From positions 1-16,706 of the forward strand of contig JANYBR010000393.1 in assembly GCA_025360685.1 (NCBI GenBank): a stretch of 16,706 bases of DNA, written 5' to 3'. Both the position numbers and the translations under genes were made by a program. The stretch comes from Pseudomonadota bacterium. GTDB taxonomy: Bacteria > Pseudomonadota > Alphaproteobacteria > Micropepsales > Micropepsaceae. Below, piece by piece: positions 7,829 to 15,196 of this stretch. The first letter of the stretch is position 1, and the number at the start of each line of letters is the position of its first letter. The notes under the pieces were generated by a model. The model had not been told where the DNA came from and searched no databases. It saw only the letters and a list, made by a program, of their open reading frames with translations.

Positions 7829-8149
7829 ATGGTTCAGATCAACTACATCGAACACGGCGGCGCAAAGTGGACCGTCGAGATTGCGGAAGGCATCTCGCTG
7901 ATGGAAGGCGCGTTGAAGTACAGGATTCCAGGAATTGACGGGGATTGCGGCGGCGCCTGCGCCTGCGCGACGTGTCACGTCTATGTCGATCCAGACTGGT
8001 TCGATCGACTTCCCGCAATGAACGAACTGGAACGTGGAATGCTGAAGTTTGCCAGCGAGACCCGGCAATACAGCCGGCTCGCGTGCCAGATCAAGGCCGC
8101 GCCCGCGCTCAATGGCCTGACGGTCACGATTCCGCAATCTCAGTACTGA
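7829..8149 (+). CDS. [2Fe-2S] ferredoxin, adrenodoxin/vertebrate type
   Basis: A 106-residue soluble electron carrier. The cluster ligands are C40, C46, C49 and C86, giving C-x5-C-x2-C-x36-C. That is the spacing of adrenodoxin, putidaredoxin and FdxB-type ferredoxins, with the usual LACQIK around the last cysteine. C44 is an extra non-ligand cysteine in the loop (CGGACACATCHVYV). I chose ATG at 7829 because MVQINYIEHGG matches the family N-terminus. A TTG at 7820 has GGGAG (7811-7815) 4 nt upstream and would add three residues; the longer open frame back to 7718 would overlap the FixK box. Partners of this family are often P450s, ring-hydroxylating or other monooxygenases, or Fe-S assembly. 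No intact P450 is present here. It is the only plus-strand gene and diverges from the cbb3 operon with its own FixK-type box. Confidence 0.9.
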   Translation: MVQINYIEHGGAKWTVEIAEGISLMEGALKYRIPGIDGDCGGACACATCHVYVDPDWFDRLPAMNELERGMLKFASETRQYSRLACQIKAAPALNGLTVTIPQSQY

Positions 8150-8256
8150 CAAGATTGGTGAGCCAACGAAGAACCGTCTCACGTGAAGTCGGCGAAATGG
8201 CGCAAGCCTCGCGTCGTCGCGAAGTTCGTTTCAACTCATCCATGAGCGCCGACTTC

Positions 8257-8580
8257 GGTTGGGGCGGCGCCGTTCCTACTTGGCGAACGCGACATACGAA
8301 ATCGCCGGATCGTCGATCGGCAAATGTTCGTTGGTCCATGGCGTCAGTTTCGGTTAGGAGGGCGTCGCGCTGTGCGGCAGGAAGCAACTGGTGGCTAGGT
8401 TGTGAGCAGAGGAAGTCCGCGAAGGTTTCGGCGGTGTAAGACCGGCTCCACGCGTAATCGTGATGCGCCGATGCACCGAGCGGCGCCGGCAAGGCGTCGA
8501 ACAACTGAGCGCGCCCGCCGCCGGGCGGCGATGCGGCTGACCAGACTGTCGATCGATGCGTCGCCTTAAAAGCATCATCC
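8257..8580 (-). pseudogene. Possible remnant of a SAM-dependent methyltransferase C-terminus
   Basis: The minus frame below about 8580 is open and includes HHDYAWSRSYTAETFADFLC followed by SQPSHQLLPAAQRDALL. This pattern resembles the C-terminal region of class I methyltransferases (W-x-R-x-Y, then SxSxHxxLP and a helix with RDALL). No Rossmann SAM-binding motif is visible upstream, where the frame is closed by a TAG. Downstream the frame turns arginine-rich, while another minus frame gives a protein-like tail, WTNEHLPIDDPAISYVAFAK, ending at a TAG near 8280. That suggests a frameshift or two unrelated fragments. I see no intact gene in 8150-8779. The family call is from memory of the pattern and is weak. 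Confidence 0.33.
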
Positions 8581-8779
8581 AGCTACCCCAGATTATGATT
8601 CTCCGGGACGATAGCCCAACTTCGTCAGGGAAATGCCGCACTCTCACCAATGACCACTCTGAGTCGGAAGCGGTCATTTAGTCCAATCTGGTTTCAGCGC
8701 ATCGCGGCGATGCCGGCGACCGCAGCGCGTCGCCCTTCCGATCGGCGCCGAGCGCGCACCCGTGCCGCGAATGTCTGCG

Positions 8780-10021
8780 CTAGTGGATGCGTTCGATGAT
8801 GATGGCCGGAGCCATGCCACCGCCAGCGCACATTGTGACAAGGCCCCGGTGCAGATCGCGGCGCTCGAGTTCGTCCAGCACCGTGCCGATCAGCATCGAG
8901 CCCGTCGAGCCGATGGGATGTCCCAGCGCCATGGCGCCACCGTTCACATTCACTTTTTTGCGGTCGAGCTTGAGATCGCGAATGAACTTCTCTGCCACCA
9001 CTGCGAACGCTTCATTGATCTCAAAAAGATCGATGTCGTCCAGCGTGAGGCCGGCGCGAGCCAGAACTCGGCGCGCGGCCGGTACCGGCGCGTTGAGCAT
9101 CAAAGTCGGGCAGTCACCCTGGTTTGCGAAGGCCACGACGCGCGCTCTGGGTTTCAGGCCGTGAGACTTCGCATAGTCCGGCGAGGCTAGCAGAAGCGCA
9201 GCGGAACCATCGACCACGCCTGAGGAATTACCGGCATGGTGAATGTGCTGGATCTTCACATCCGGATATTTCTGCAAAATCAGCTTGCGAAAGGTAAGGC
9301 CCTCGGCGTTGAGCGGCACGTCTGCAAGTTGTTCGAAGGACGGCTTCAAGTTCGCCAAACCTTCTGCGGTCGTGTTCGGCCTTGGAAACTCTTCATGATC
9401 GAGCGCGACCGAGCCATCTTCGTTGTGGACGGTAACGAGACTCTTTTTGAAATGGCCGCCGGTAATCGCGGCCGCCGCCCGGCGCTGGCTTTCAAGCGCC
9501 AGGCTGTCGACGTCCTTGCGCGAAATACCCTCCATCGTCGCGATCGCGTCTGCACAAACGCCCTGGTTGGTCTGGGGATGCATGGCGCGCAGATGCAGGT
9601 TGCCCGTATCGAAAAGCGGAGGACCATCGCTGGCGTCGCGGCGATTGGGCATGGACATCATTTCGGTGCCGCCGGCGACGACCAAGTCGGCCATCCCGGC
9701 CATGATGGTCGAGGCAGCAAGGTTCACTGACGTGATACCCGAACCGCAAAACCGGTCGAGCGTCACGCCACTGGCGCGTATGTCGTATCCGGCGTCGAGC
9801 GCCGACATGCGGCCAAGATCGCAGCTCTGCGGACCGCGCTGCGAGCTCGTGCCCCAGATGACGTCATCCACTTCGGCGGTGTTGATGTCGCTGCGCTCGG
9901 CCAGCGCTTTGAGAACCGTCGAACCCAAGCGTTGGGGGTGAATCTGGGAGAGTGCGCCTTTGGGATATTTGCCGATACCGCGGGGCGTGCGGCACGCGTC
10001 GATGATCCAGGCTTCGGTCAT
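8780..10021 (-). CDS. Thiolase (acetyl-CoA C-acyltransferase family)
   Basis: A 413-residue thiolase, the usual length. Degradative members cleave 3-oxoacyl-CoA with CoA to give acetyl-CoA (or propionyl-CoA) and a shortened acyl-CoA; the reverse condensation is also possible. Seen: nucleophile C92 in LDRFCGSGITSV, the NEAFAVV motif, catalytic H368 in GGAMALGHPIGSTGS, and the acid/base C398 in MCAGGGMAPA. All active-site elements are intact. The start at ATG 10021 has AAGGAA 8-9 nt upstream. It is the last gene of the minus-strand catabolic series, but 389 nt separate it from the amidohydrolase before it, so it may have its own promoter. Its chain-length or ring-derived substrate cannot be told from the sequence. 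Confidence 0.93.
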   Translation of the reverse strand: MTEAWIIDACRTPRGIGKYPKGALSQIHPQRLGSTVLKALAERSDINTAEVDDVIWGTSSQRGPQSCDLGRMSALDAGYDIRASGVTLDRFCGSGITSVNLAASTIMAGMADLVVAGGTEMMSMPNRRDASDGPPLFDTGNLHLRAMHPQTNQGVCADAIATMEGISRKDVDSLALESQRRAAAAITGGHFKKSLVTVHNEDGSVALDHEEFPRPNTTAEGLANLKPSFEQLADVPLNAEGLTFRKLILQKYPDVKIQHIHHAGNSSGVVDGSAALLLASPDYAKSHGLKPRARVVAFANQGDCPTLMLNAPVPAARRVLARAGLTLDDIDLFEINEAFAVVAEKFIRDLKLDRKKVNVNGGAMALGHPIGSTGSMLIGTVLDELERRDLHRGLVTMCAGGGMAPAIIIERIH

Positions 10022-10235
10022 TGGGCGGGTTCCTTTCAGTTATTCCATTCGAGTTGTGGGTTCGAATTGCTCTGGGGGAAAACTCTAAGCTTTCTTTGTC
10101 GCCGGGCAACGCCGGGCACAAGTCGAAAAGTGCCTCTACGGCAATGTGCCATGCCACCCTCCGCTTGTTTTCCCTGCGGATCGAGAGCGGCCATTCCGCG
10201 CAGACGCCGGCGAGCGTCCGCTTTGGGTTGCTGGC
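10022..10235 (-). pseudogene. Possible decayed cytochrome P450 C-terminus in the gap before the thiolase
   Basis: The 389-nt gap 10022-10410 holds no intact gene. In one minus frame from 10235 (just after a TGA) the peptide LAGVCAEWPLSIRRENKRR runs into VAWHIAVEALFDLCPALPGD. This is reminiscent of the segment after the P450 heme cysteine (C-x-G-x-x-LAR-x-E-x-R-x-A-x-E-x-LL-x-x-x-P-x-L). The heme-loop FxxGxxxCxG itself is not intact and no upstream P450 parts are seen, so if real this is a relic. The rest of the gap shows nothing I can name apart from a perfect 12-bp palindrome, TTGGCGCGCCAA, at 10368-10379. Confidence 0.25.
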
Positions 10236-10410
10236 TCAACCGATCGACGCAACACAACCGTTGAATCTATCTGCCGGGGTTTAGAACGCCGCACCACAAT
10301 GGAAATCCATCAGATGTAGGCGGCAGCGTCTGGATTGGCGATCTTGCCGCCCGTTCTATCGTCGGACTTGGCGCGCCAAAAGGACAGCCCGCCACGCCTT
10401 GGCTGGTCTC

Positions 10411-12045
10411 CTACTGCGCGTGCCTCAAAACCATTCCTGCACGCGCACCCGTCGACTGATCGTCGCGCACGTTGACCTGGCCGTTCACAAGAGTCGCCTT
10501 GTAGCCGCGGGCACGCTGAGTGAAATGCGGCGCGCCGCCTGGGAACTTGTGCACAATCTCAGGCTGAAGTTGGGTCACCCGGTCGAGATCGAACACGTTG
10601 ACGTCCGCGCGCTGGCCCACTTTCAGGGTCCCGCGGTCCTTTAGGCCCATGACCCGCGCGGCGTCTGACGTCATGCGTTGGATGCCTTTGGGCAGGCTGT
10701 AGATCTGGCGCTCCTTAATCCAATACTTGAGCACAAACGTCGCCCAGTCGGCGTCGATAATCTGCGAGACATGTGCCCCCGCATCGCCGAGGCTGGGTAA
10801 CACATGCTTCGAATTCTTGAACAAATCTCCGAGCTCGTCCATGTCCTGGCAAAACAGGCGGTAGTTGAATAGTGCGCGTCCGTTGGTTTCGCGCGACAGG
10901 CGCAGGAAGAACTCCACGAAACCTTCGTTGCGCGCGGCCATCAGGTCCCTGACGCTCCTATTCCGCGGCTCCGTCAGATTCGGCATCTCCCCATCGCCGA
11001 TATAGTAGGTGTGTTCGAGCGGGACGCGCGTTTCGCCTTCCGAGATCAACTTCTTGGCCGTAACCGGATCCGTCACGGCAGCAACGCGGCCAGCCAGGTC
11101 AAGCGAACGCACCTTGTCCCAGGTCTCGCCGCGGAACGGCAAGCTGCACTGCAGTCCGAACATGAAGCCCGTGCCTTTGACCTGGCAGATGGCTGTCAAG
11201 TCGCGCCCTTCGGCGAGCTTGTCGAGGCCTTCCGCCGACTTGAGCCCCGCGCCCCTCTCGGATCCAACACCGTAGGAGAATAGCACGCGGCTACCAGACC
11301 TATCCGCAATAGCCTTAAGCACATCGCCTGTGGCGCCCACGGCTTGCATCAAGCCATTGCGAGCCGCGACCGCCTTACCAATTTCGACCAACTCCGACGG
11401 ATCGGCGAACGTGCCGGGGATTGAGCGGCCGTCCGGCGCCTTATGCGGCGCGAAACGGTTGGTCGAAAATCCAATCGCACCGGCTTCTATCGCCTTTCCG
11501 ACGATATCAGCCATCTGTTTGATCTCGGTCTCGCTCGCTTGCTCTGAAAATGAGCGATCGCCCATTACATAGTAGCGAACCGCGCTATGGCCGACGAGAC
11601 CTGCGATATTGAGGCCGGGCTTCATCGTCTCGACAGTCGAGAGGTAGTCTCCATAGCTCTCCCAAGTCCATGGCAACCCGGTCATGATCGCCTGACGCGG
11701 GATGTCCTCCACCGACTCCATCATCGCGGCAAGGAATTCGCGGTCCTTGGGCTTGCAGGGCGCAAAAGTCACGCCGCAATTGCCCATCAGCGCCGTCGTC
11801 ACGCCGTGCCAACTAATTGGTGTGAGATCGGGGTCCCAACCGATCTGTGCGTCCAGATGCGTATGAAGGTCGATGAAGCCCGGAGAAACTGTCAGCCCAT
11901 CAGCGTCGATCTCTTCTTTGCCCCTCGTCGCGATCTTGCCGATCTCGGCGACTCGGCCGTCCTTTAAGCCAATGTCGCCTCTAAAAGCGTCAAATCCGGT
12001 TCCGTCCACAATGTTGCCGCCGCGGATCACGATGTCATGGGCCAA
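10411..12045 (-). CDS. Amidohydrolase, N-acyl-D-amino-acid deacylase (D-aminoacylase) family
   Basis: A 544-residue metal-dependent amidohydrolase. Seen: an N-terminal beta domain (DIVIRGGNIVDGTG), the metal motif H61-T-H63-L-D, the family NCG motif with C90 (GVTTALMGNCGVTFAPC), GFSTNRFAPHKAPDGRSIPG near 192-211, D421 in SLGDAGAH, and a C-terminal GTLKVGQRADVNVFDLD return to the beta domain. D-aminoacylases also use two histidines between C90 and the Asp. At the corresponding places I read LMQAVGATG and VLFSYGVG with no histidine, so the substrate may differ. The start is TTG at 12045, supported by GAGGAG 7 nt upstream; no ATG fits. It lies 198 nt after the VOC gene. Family membership is firm; hydrolysis of an N-acyl amino acid is only possible. 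Confidence 0.85.
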   Translation of the reverse strand: MAHDIVIRGGNIVDGTGFDAFRGDIGLKDGRVAEIGKIATRGKEEIDADGLTVSPGFIDLHTHLDAQIGWDPDLTPISWHGVTTALMGNCGVTFAPCKPKDREFLAAMMESVEDIPRQAIMTGLPWTWESYGDYLSTVETMKPGLNIAGLVGHSAVRYYVMGDRSFSEQASETEIKQMADIVGKAIEAGAIGFSTNRFAPHKAPDGRSIPGTFADPSELVEIGKAVAARNGLMQAVGATGDVLKAIADRSGSRVLFSYGVGSERGAGLKSAEGLDKLAEGRDLTAICQVKGTGFMFGLQCSLPFRGETWDKVRSLDLAGRVAAVTDPVTAKKLISEGETRVPLEHTYYIGDGEMPNLTEPRNRSVRDLMAARNEGFVEFFLRLSRETNGRALFNYRLFCQDMDELGDLFKNSKHVLPSLGDAGAHVSQIIDADWATFVLKYWIKERQIYSLPKGIQRMTSDAARVMGLKDRGTLKVGQRADVNVFDLDRVTQLQPEIVHKFPGGAPHFTQRARGYKATLVNGQVNVRDDQSTGARAGMVLRHAQ

Positions 12046-12052
12046 GGTGCGT

Positions 12053-12058
12053 CTCCTC
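12053..12058 (-). promoter_or_regulatory. Ribosome-binding site deciding the TTG start of the amidohydrolase
   Basis: Read on the minus strand, GAGGAG is followed by a 7-nt spacer (ACGCACC) and TTG at 12045. This near-ideal Shine-Dalgarno supports the non-ATG start, after which the typical family N-terminus AHDIVIRGGNIVDGTG begins at once. Confidence 0.65.
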
Positions 12059-12243
12059 AGATCAAATTATCAATATGCGTCGGATTGTAGGCACTTCGGG
12101 GCCCGGCGCAAACCAAAGAAGGCTTGCGGCGCCCGTGGGCGGAACGTGACGTGGCGGTTCCTCTTGAGTTAGTCAGTTTTGGACACAGTAGGTGGTCTCA
12201 GTAACAAACCGGCTCGAATGAGATGTTCCGCAATTGACGGCCG

Positions 12244-13110
12244 CTATTCGAGTCGTTCGACGCGTTCGGGATGCCCGGACCACCGCCATGCCATGGAAGG
12301 CCGCGAGATGCCAAGCATCATCCCTCCCAGCGCTGGCGGGTGCAACCATAGCTGGTCGGCGGCTTGCGTCTGCGCGCGTCCGTCGGGACGATCAACGGTG
12401 ATGCCTGCAGCGGCCGTCTCAGCTGCGCGCTCGACCTTCACGATTTGGGCGCTCTCAGCAAAAGCCATGTAGAACGAGGCACGCTCACGAATGTAGTAGC
12501 GCCCCATTGTCTTGCTCATGTCTGTCGGCGTGATGACCTCGAAGCGATGCAACTGACCGGGTCGAAACAGGGTCAGCACCCCAGTGTAGCCGAACGTCGC
12601 TGAAGTGATCTTTGTGAAATCCGTCTTGTCGAGCTCGAACATCGCGCTGATACAGTCGACTGCCCTAGCTTGATCAGCGGCCAGGACCGTCGCCTCATAG
12701 AGAAAGTCCAAGTCACCCGTCTTCGCGCGCGTGCTCTCGTCGGAGATCACAAAGCGAATGGGTGCGCCTTCGATTTCGATCGTGATCATATGCTGACCAT
12801 TCTCTGTGTGATGCACCGCACCCAGCCCACGCGCGTGCTCCGCGACTTTTCCGGCATCGGGCGAAGATGCGCCCGCCGCGAACAAATGCGCGCGACCCCG
12901 CCGCTTCAGTTCGTCGCCCAAGAGTCCTGCGCCATCAGGCTCCAGCAATTCGATGTCCGACGTGCCTGCGCGCAGCGTTGTCCGGCGCGCTGTCAGAAAC
13001 GAGATACGGTCGCGTCCGATCTCCTCCGCGCCCAACACAGCGCGCCACTTCTGCGCGGCACCCGCCGCATCTGGGGTCGCCAGTTGTACGCGATCAATTT
13101 CCGTAAGCAT
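12244..13110 (-). CDS. VOC (glyoxalase/dioxygenase fold) family protein
   Basis: A 288-residue protein with two vicinal-oxygen-chelate-like halves. Residues 1-125 begin LTEIDRVQLATPDAAGAAQK and include LRAGTSDIELLEPDG and AHLFAAG. Residues about 134-275 begin DFLYEATVLAADQARAVDC and contain FELDKTDF and QLHRFEVITPT. The tail QLWLHPPALGGMMLGISRP resembles the end of methylmalonyl-CoA-epimerase-like and related VOC proteins. The fold hosts glyoxalases, ring-cleaving dioxygenases and epimerases. The metal ligands cannot be assigned confidently, so the activity is unknown. The start at ATG 13110 has only a weak purine-rich stretch upstream. It lies 48 nt after the SDR gene and probably shares its transcript. 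Confidence 0.78.
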   Translation of the reverse strand: MLTEIDRVQLATPDAAGAAQKWRAVLGAEEIGRDRISFLTARRTTLRAGTSDIELLEPDGAGLLGDELKRRGRAHLFAAGASSPDAGKVAEHARGLGAVHHTENGQHMITIEIEGAPIRFVISDESTRAKTGDLDFLYEATVLAADQARAVDCISAMFELDKTDFTKITSATFGYTGVLTLFRPGQLHRFEVITPTDMSKTMGRYYIRERASFYMAFAESAQIVKVERAAETAAAGITVDRPDGRAQTQAADQLWLHPPALGGMMLGISRPSMAWRWSGHPERVERLE

Positions 13111-13158
13111 CGACGATTCTCGCTCTCTTCGAGCAACTGAAGTCGGCAGCGACTTTTT

Positions 13159-13923
13159 TCAACCTCGGAATCGGCGATTGAGCTTTCGCATGCCGCCAAT
13201 CCAGCGATTGTAGTCGCCGGTTTTTCGCCGCATATATTCGAGAACTTCTGGATGCGGCAGAACTAGGAAATCTTCGGCCTCAATCGCGCGAACGCAGGCT
13301 TCCGCGACCGCCTCCGGTTCAATCATGCCATCGAGACTGGCTACACCGTTCGGATTGCCCGCCGTCATCGCTGTCCTCACTGCCTGCGGGCACAGCACCG
13401 AGACTTTGATGCCCTGATCGCCGTGCGTAATCGCGAGCCATTCCGCCAATCCTACGGCGGCGTGTTTGGTGACCGCGTAGGGTGCCGATCCGACCTGCGA
13501 CAGCAAGCCAGCGGCCGATGCTGTGTTGAGCAGGTAGCCACCGCCCCTCGCAATCATGCGCGGAACGAGATGACGCGCTGCCCACACATGGGCCATGACG
13601 TTGATGTCCCAGATCCGCTGCCAGCGATCATCGGATACCTCCGCGCCGCCGCCGATTCCGATGCCAGCGTTGGAGCAAAACAGGTCGATCGGACCTTGCT
13701 CTGTTTCGACCGTTTCGATCAGGCGCTTGATGTCGGCCTCTCTTCCAACATTTGTTGTGAAAGCGATTCCACCGATTTCCTTTGCGGTCGCCGCCGCGCC
13801 TTCTGCGTTGATGTCGGCGCAAACCACGAGCTTTGCGCGTTCCTTGGCGAAACGTAGCGCCAAGGCGCGGCCGATTCCGCTCGCCGCGCCGGTCACGACT
13901 ACTACGCGATTGTTGAGCTGCAT
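13159..13923 (-). CDS. Short-chain dehydrogenase/reductase (SDR)
   Basis: A 254-residue classical SDR oxidoreductase. Seen: the nucleotide motif TGAASGIG at residues 11-18, D37 at the end of the second strand (CADINAEG, which favours NAD(H) over NADP(H)), the NAG motif at 85-87, N108 (WDINVM), and the catalytic S136, Y149 and K153 (SAPYAVTKHA). All are intact and the length is normal. The start at ATG 13923 has AAGGG about 10 nt upstream. It lies 67 nt after the Amidohydro_2 gene and 48 nt before the VOC gene in the same direction. It probably oxidises an alcohol or reduces a ketone in a catabolic route; the substrate cannot be named. Confidence 0.93.
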   Translation of the reverse strand: MQLNNRVVVVTGAASGIGRALALRFAKERAKLVVCADINAEGAAATAKEIGGIAFTTNVGREADIKRLIETVETEQGPIDLFCSNAGIGIGGGAEVSDDRWQRIWDINVMAHVWAARHLVPRMIARGGGYLLNTASAAGLLSQVGSAPYAVTKHAAVGLAEWLAITHGDQGIKVSVLCPQAVRTAMTAGNPNGVASLDGMIEPEAVAEACVRAIEAEDFLVLPHPEVLEYMRRKTGDYNRWIGGMRKLNRRFRG

Positions 13924-13990
13924 ACCGGCTTGCCCTTTCGATAATTGTCCACTTCGTCGATGAAACCATTTGTCTCTTCTGAGACACGCC

Positions 13991-15145
13991 CTAGGCCATG
14001 TTGAAAAGCTTGAGCGCAGTCTTGCCTAAAATCATTTGGGCATTCTTGACACTGGTAGACGCGAACACTGCGTCGATCGAACTGCGCGTGTAGCCAAACG
14101 TGCTTTCCTGATGCGGATAGTCCGAGGACCACATCACAGTTTCCGGCCCCACGCGTTCGAGCAGCTCAAGACCGGCCGGATCGGTCATGAACGTCGCGTA
14201 ACAGTGGTGGCGCCAATACCAGCTTGGCGGGTGCTCGAGTTTTGGCTCCATCATTGTCGGAAAGGAATTGTAGGCCATGTCGGCGTCGTGCAGCATGGAC
14301 GCAACCCAACAGATGCCAGCCTCGACGAACACAACCTTCAGCTTGGGGAAGCGATCGAAGACGCCGCCAAAAGTCAGCATGCCCCACTGGTGCCGGAACC
14401 CCTGCATCTGGGCGAGCACCGACGTACCGGCTGCTCCAGCGCGAGACTGCACGATCGCCTCGCCGATGTGAAAACAGAGCGGAATCTCGAACTCAGACAC
14501 CGCTTCCCAGAACGGGTCCATTCTTGGGTCGTTGTAGTGAATCCTTTTTCCGTTGACGTCTTTGCCGGCCTTGTTTGGCAACATCAGAACCCGTCCGCCA
14601 AGTTCCTTGATGCGCGCGATTGACGCACGCGATTTCGTCAGGTCCCAGAAGTTGGGGATCATCACGGCGAAGAGACGGCCATTTCCCTCGGCGCATCTGG
14701 CCGCAATGTCCTCATTGTAGATGGAAAATATCTCCTCGCGTGTCTCCTCATGACCCATGATGTACAGGCCGAATAGTCGTTGAGGGAAAATCAGCTCCTT
14801 TTCGACGCCTTCGACGTCGAGATCCTTCAAGCGTGCCTGAACATCGGTCAGCCCCGGGTTGCACTCCATTGCCTCGCACAGTGTCACCGCGAGCTCATCC
14901 GGAACCATCGGTTGTCCGTCGAGGCTGAATTTGTAAGAGCCGTCCTTGAACTCGATCCGGGGTACTTTGCCTCTCAACGCCTCGGGAACGCGGTCGTACC
15001 AGCAGTCCCGCTCCAGCATGTGACTGTCTGCCGAAATGATAACCGTGCCCGGTGGCCAATCGTGTTTCTTTGTCTGCGCCATTCGCTTGGCGGCAGGTGC
15101 AATGTCGATCATCTCAGGTATTTCAAGGACGAATTTTCCGTCCAT
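13991..15145 (-). CDS. Amidohydro_2 family metal-dependent hydrolase/decarboxylase
   Basis: A 384-residue TIM-barrel protein of the amidohydrolase-related family (ACMSD/LigW-like; hydrolases and non-oxidative decarboxylases). Seen: the first-strand motif S-A-D40-S-H42-M-L-E45 in place of the usual HxH, H226 (LCFHIGEA), E275 (VVFVEAGICW), and D342 with H345 (WSSDYPHQEST). The pattern fits a single-metal site. ATG at 15145 has GAGG 5 nt upstream (GAGGACGTG before ATG); a GTG directly before it at 15148 is the alternative. It is 51 nt from the ferritin-like gene. Whether it decarboxylates an aromatic acid or hydrolyses an ester or amide cannot be decided from sequence. Family membership is firm. 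Confidence 0.88.
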   Translation of the reverse strand: MDGKFVLEIPEMIDIAPAAKRMAQTKKHDWPPGTVIISADSHMLERDCWYDRVPEALRGKVPRIEFKDGSYKFSLDGQPMVPDELAVTLCEAMECNPGLTDVQARLKDLDVEGVEKELIFPQRLFGLYIMGHEETREEIFSIYNEDIAARCAEGNGRLFAVMIPNFWDLTKSRASIARIKELGGRVLMLPNKAGKDVNGKRIHYNDPRMDPFWEAVSEFEIPLCFHIGEAIVQSRAGAAGTSVLAQMQGFRHQWGMLTFGGVFDRFPKLKVVFVEAGICWVASMLHDADMAYNSFPTMMEPKLEHPPSWYWRHHCYATFMTDPAGLELLERVGPETVMWSSDYPHQESTFGYTRSSIDAVFASTSVKNAQMILGKTALKLFNMA

Positions 15146-15196
15146 CACGTCCTCACTTCGATGCCTTCGCGCGCCCAGCTCGGTACGCCACCCCGC

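Noticed and set aside
7945..8439. 164-codon plus-strand frame overlapping the ferredoxin
   Set aside because: It is an out-of-frame reading of the ferredoxin gene followed by non-coding sequence, arginine- and serine-rich, with no motif.
9236..9730. 164-codon plus-strand frame antisense to the thiolase
   Set aside because: The opposite strand carries an intact thiolase with all catalytic residues; this frame shows no independent support.
10368..10379. Perfect 12-bp palindrome TTGGCGCGCCAA downstream of the amidohydrolase as terminator or operator
   Set aside because: It has no loop and no following T-run on the minus strand, and one such GC palindrome is not unusual at this base composition.
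12060..12080. Possible FixK box upstream of the amidohydrolase (TTGAT repeats)
   Set aside because: On the minus strand the two TTGAT elements are direct, not inverted, repeats, so they do not form an FNR/FixK site.
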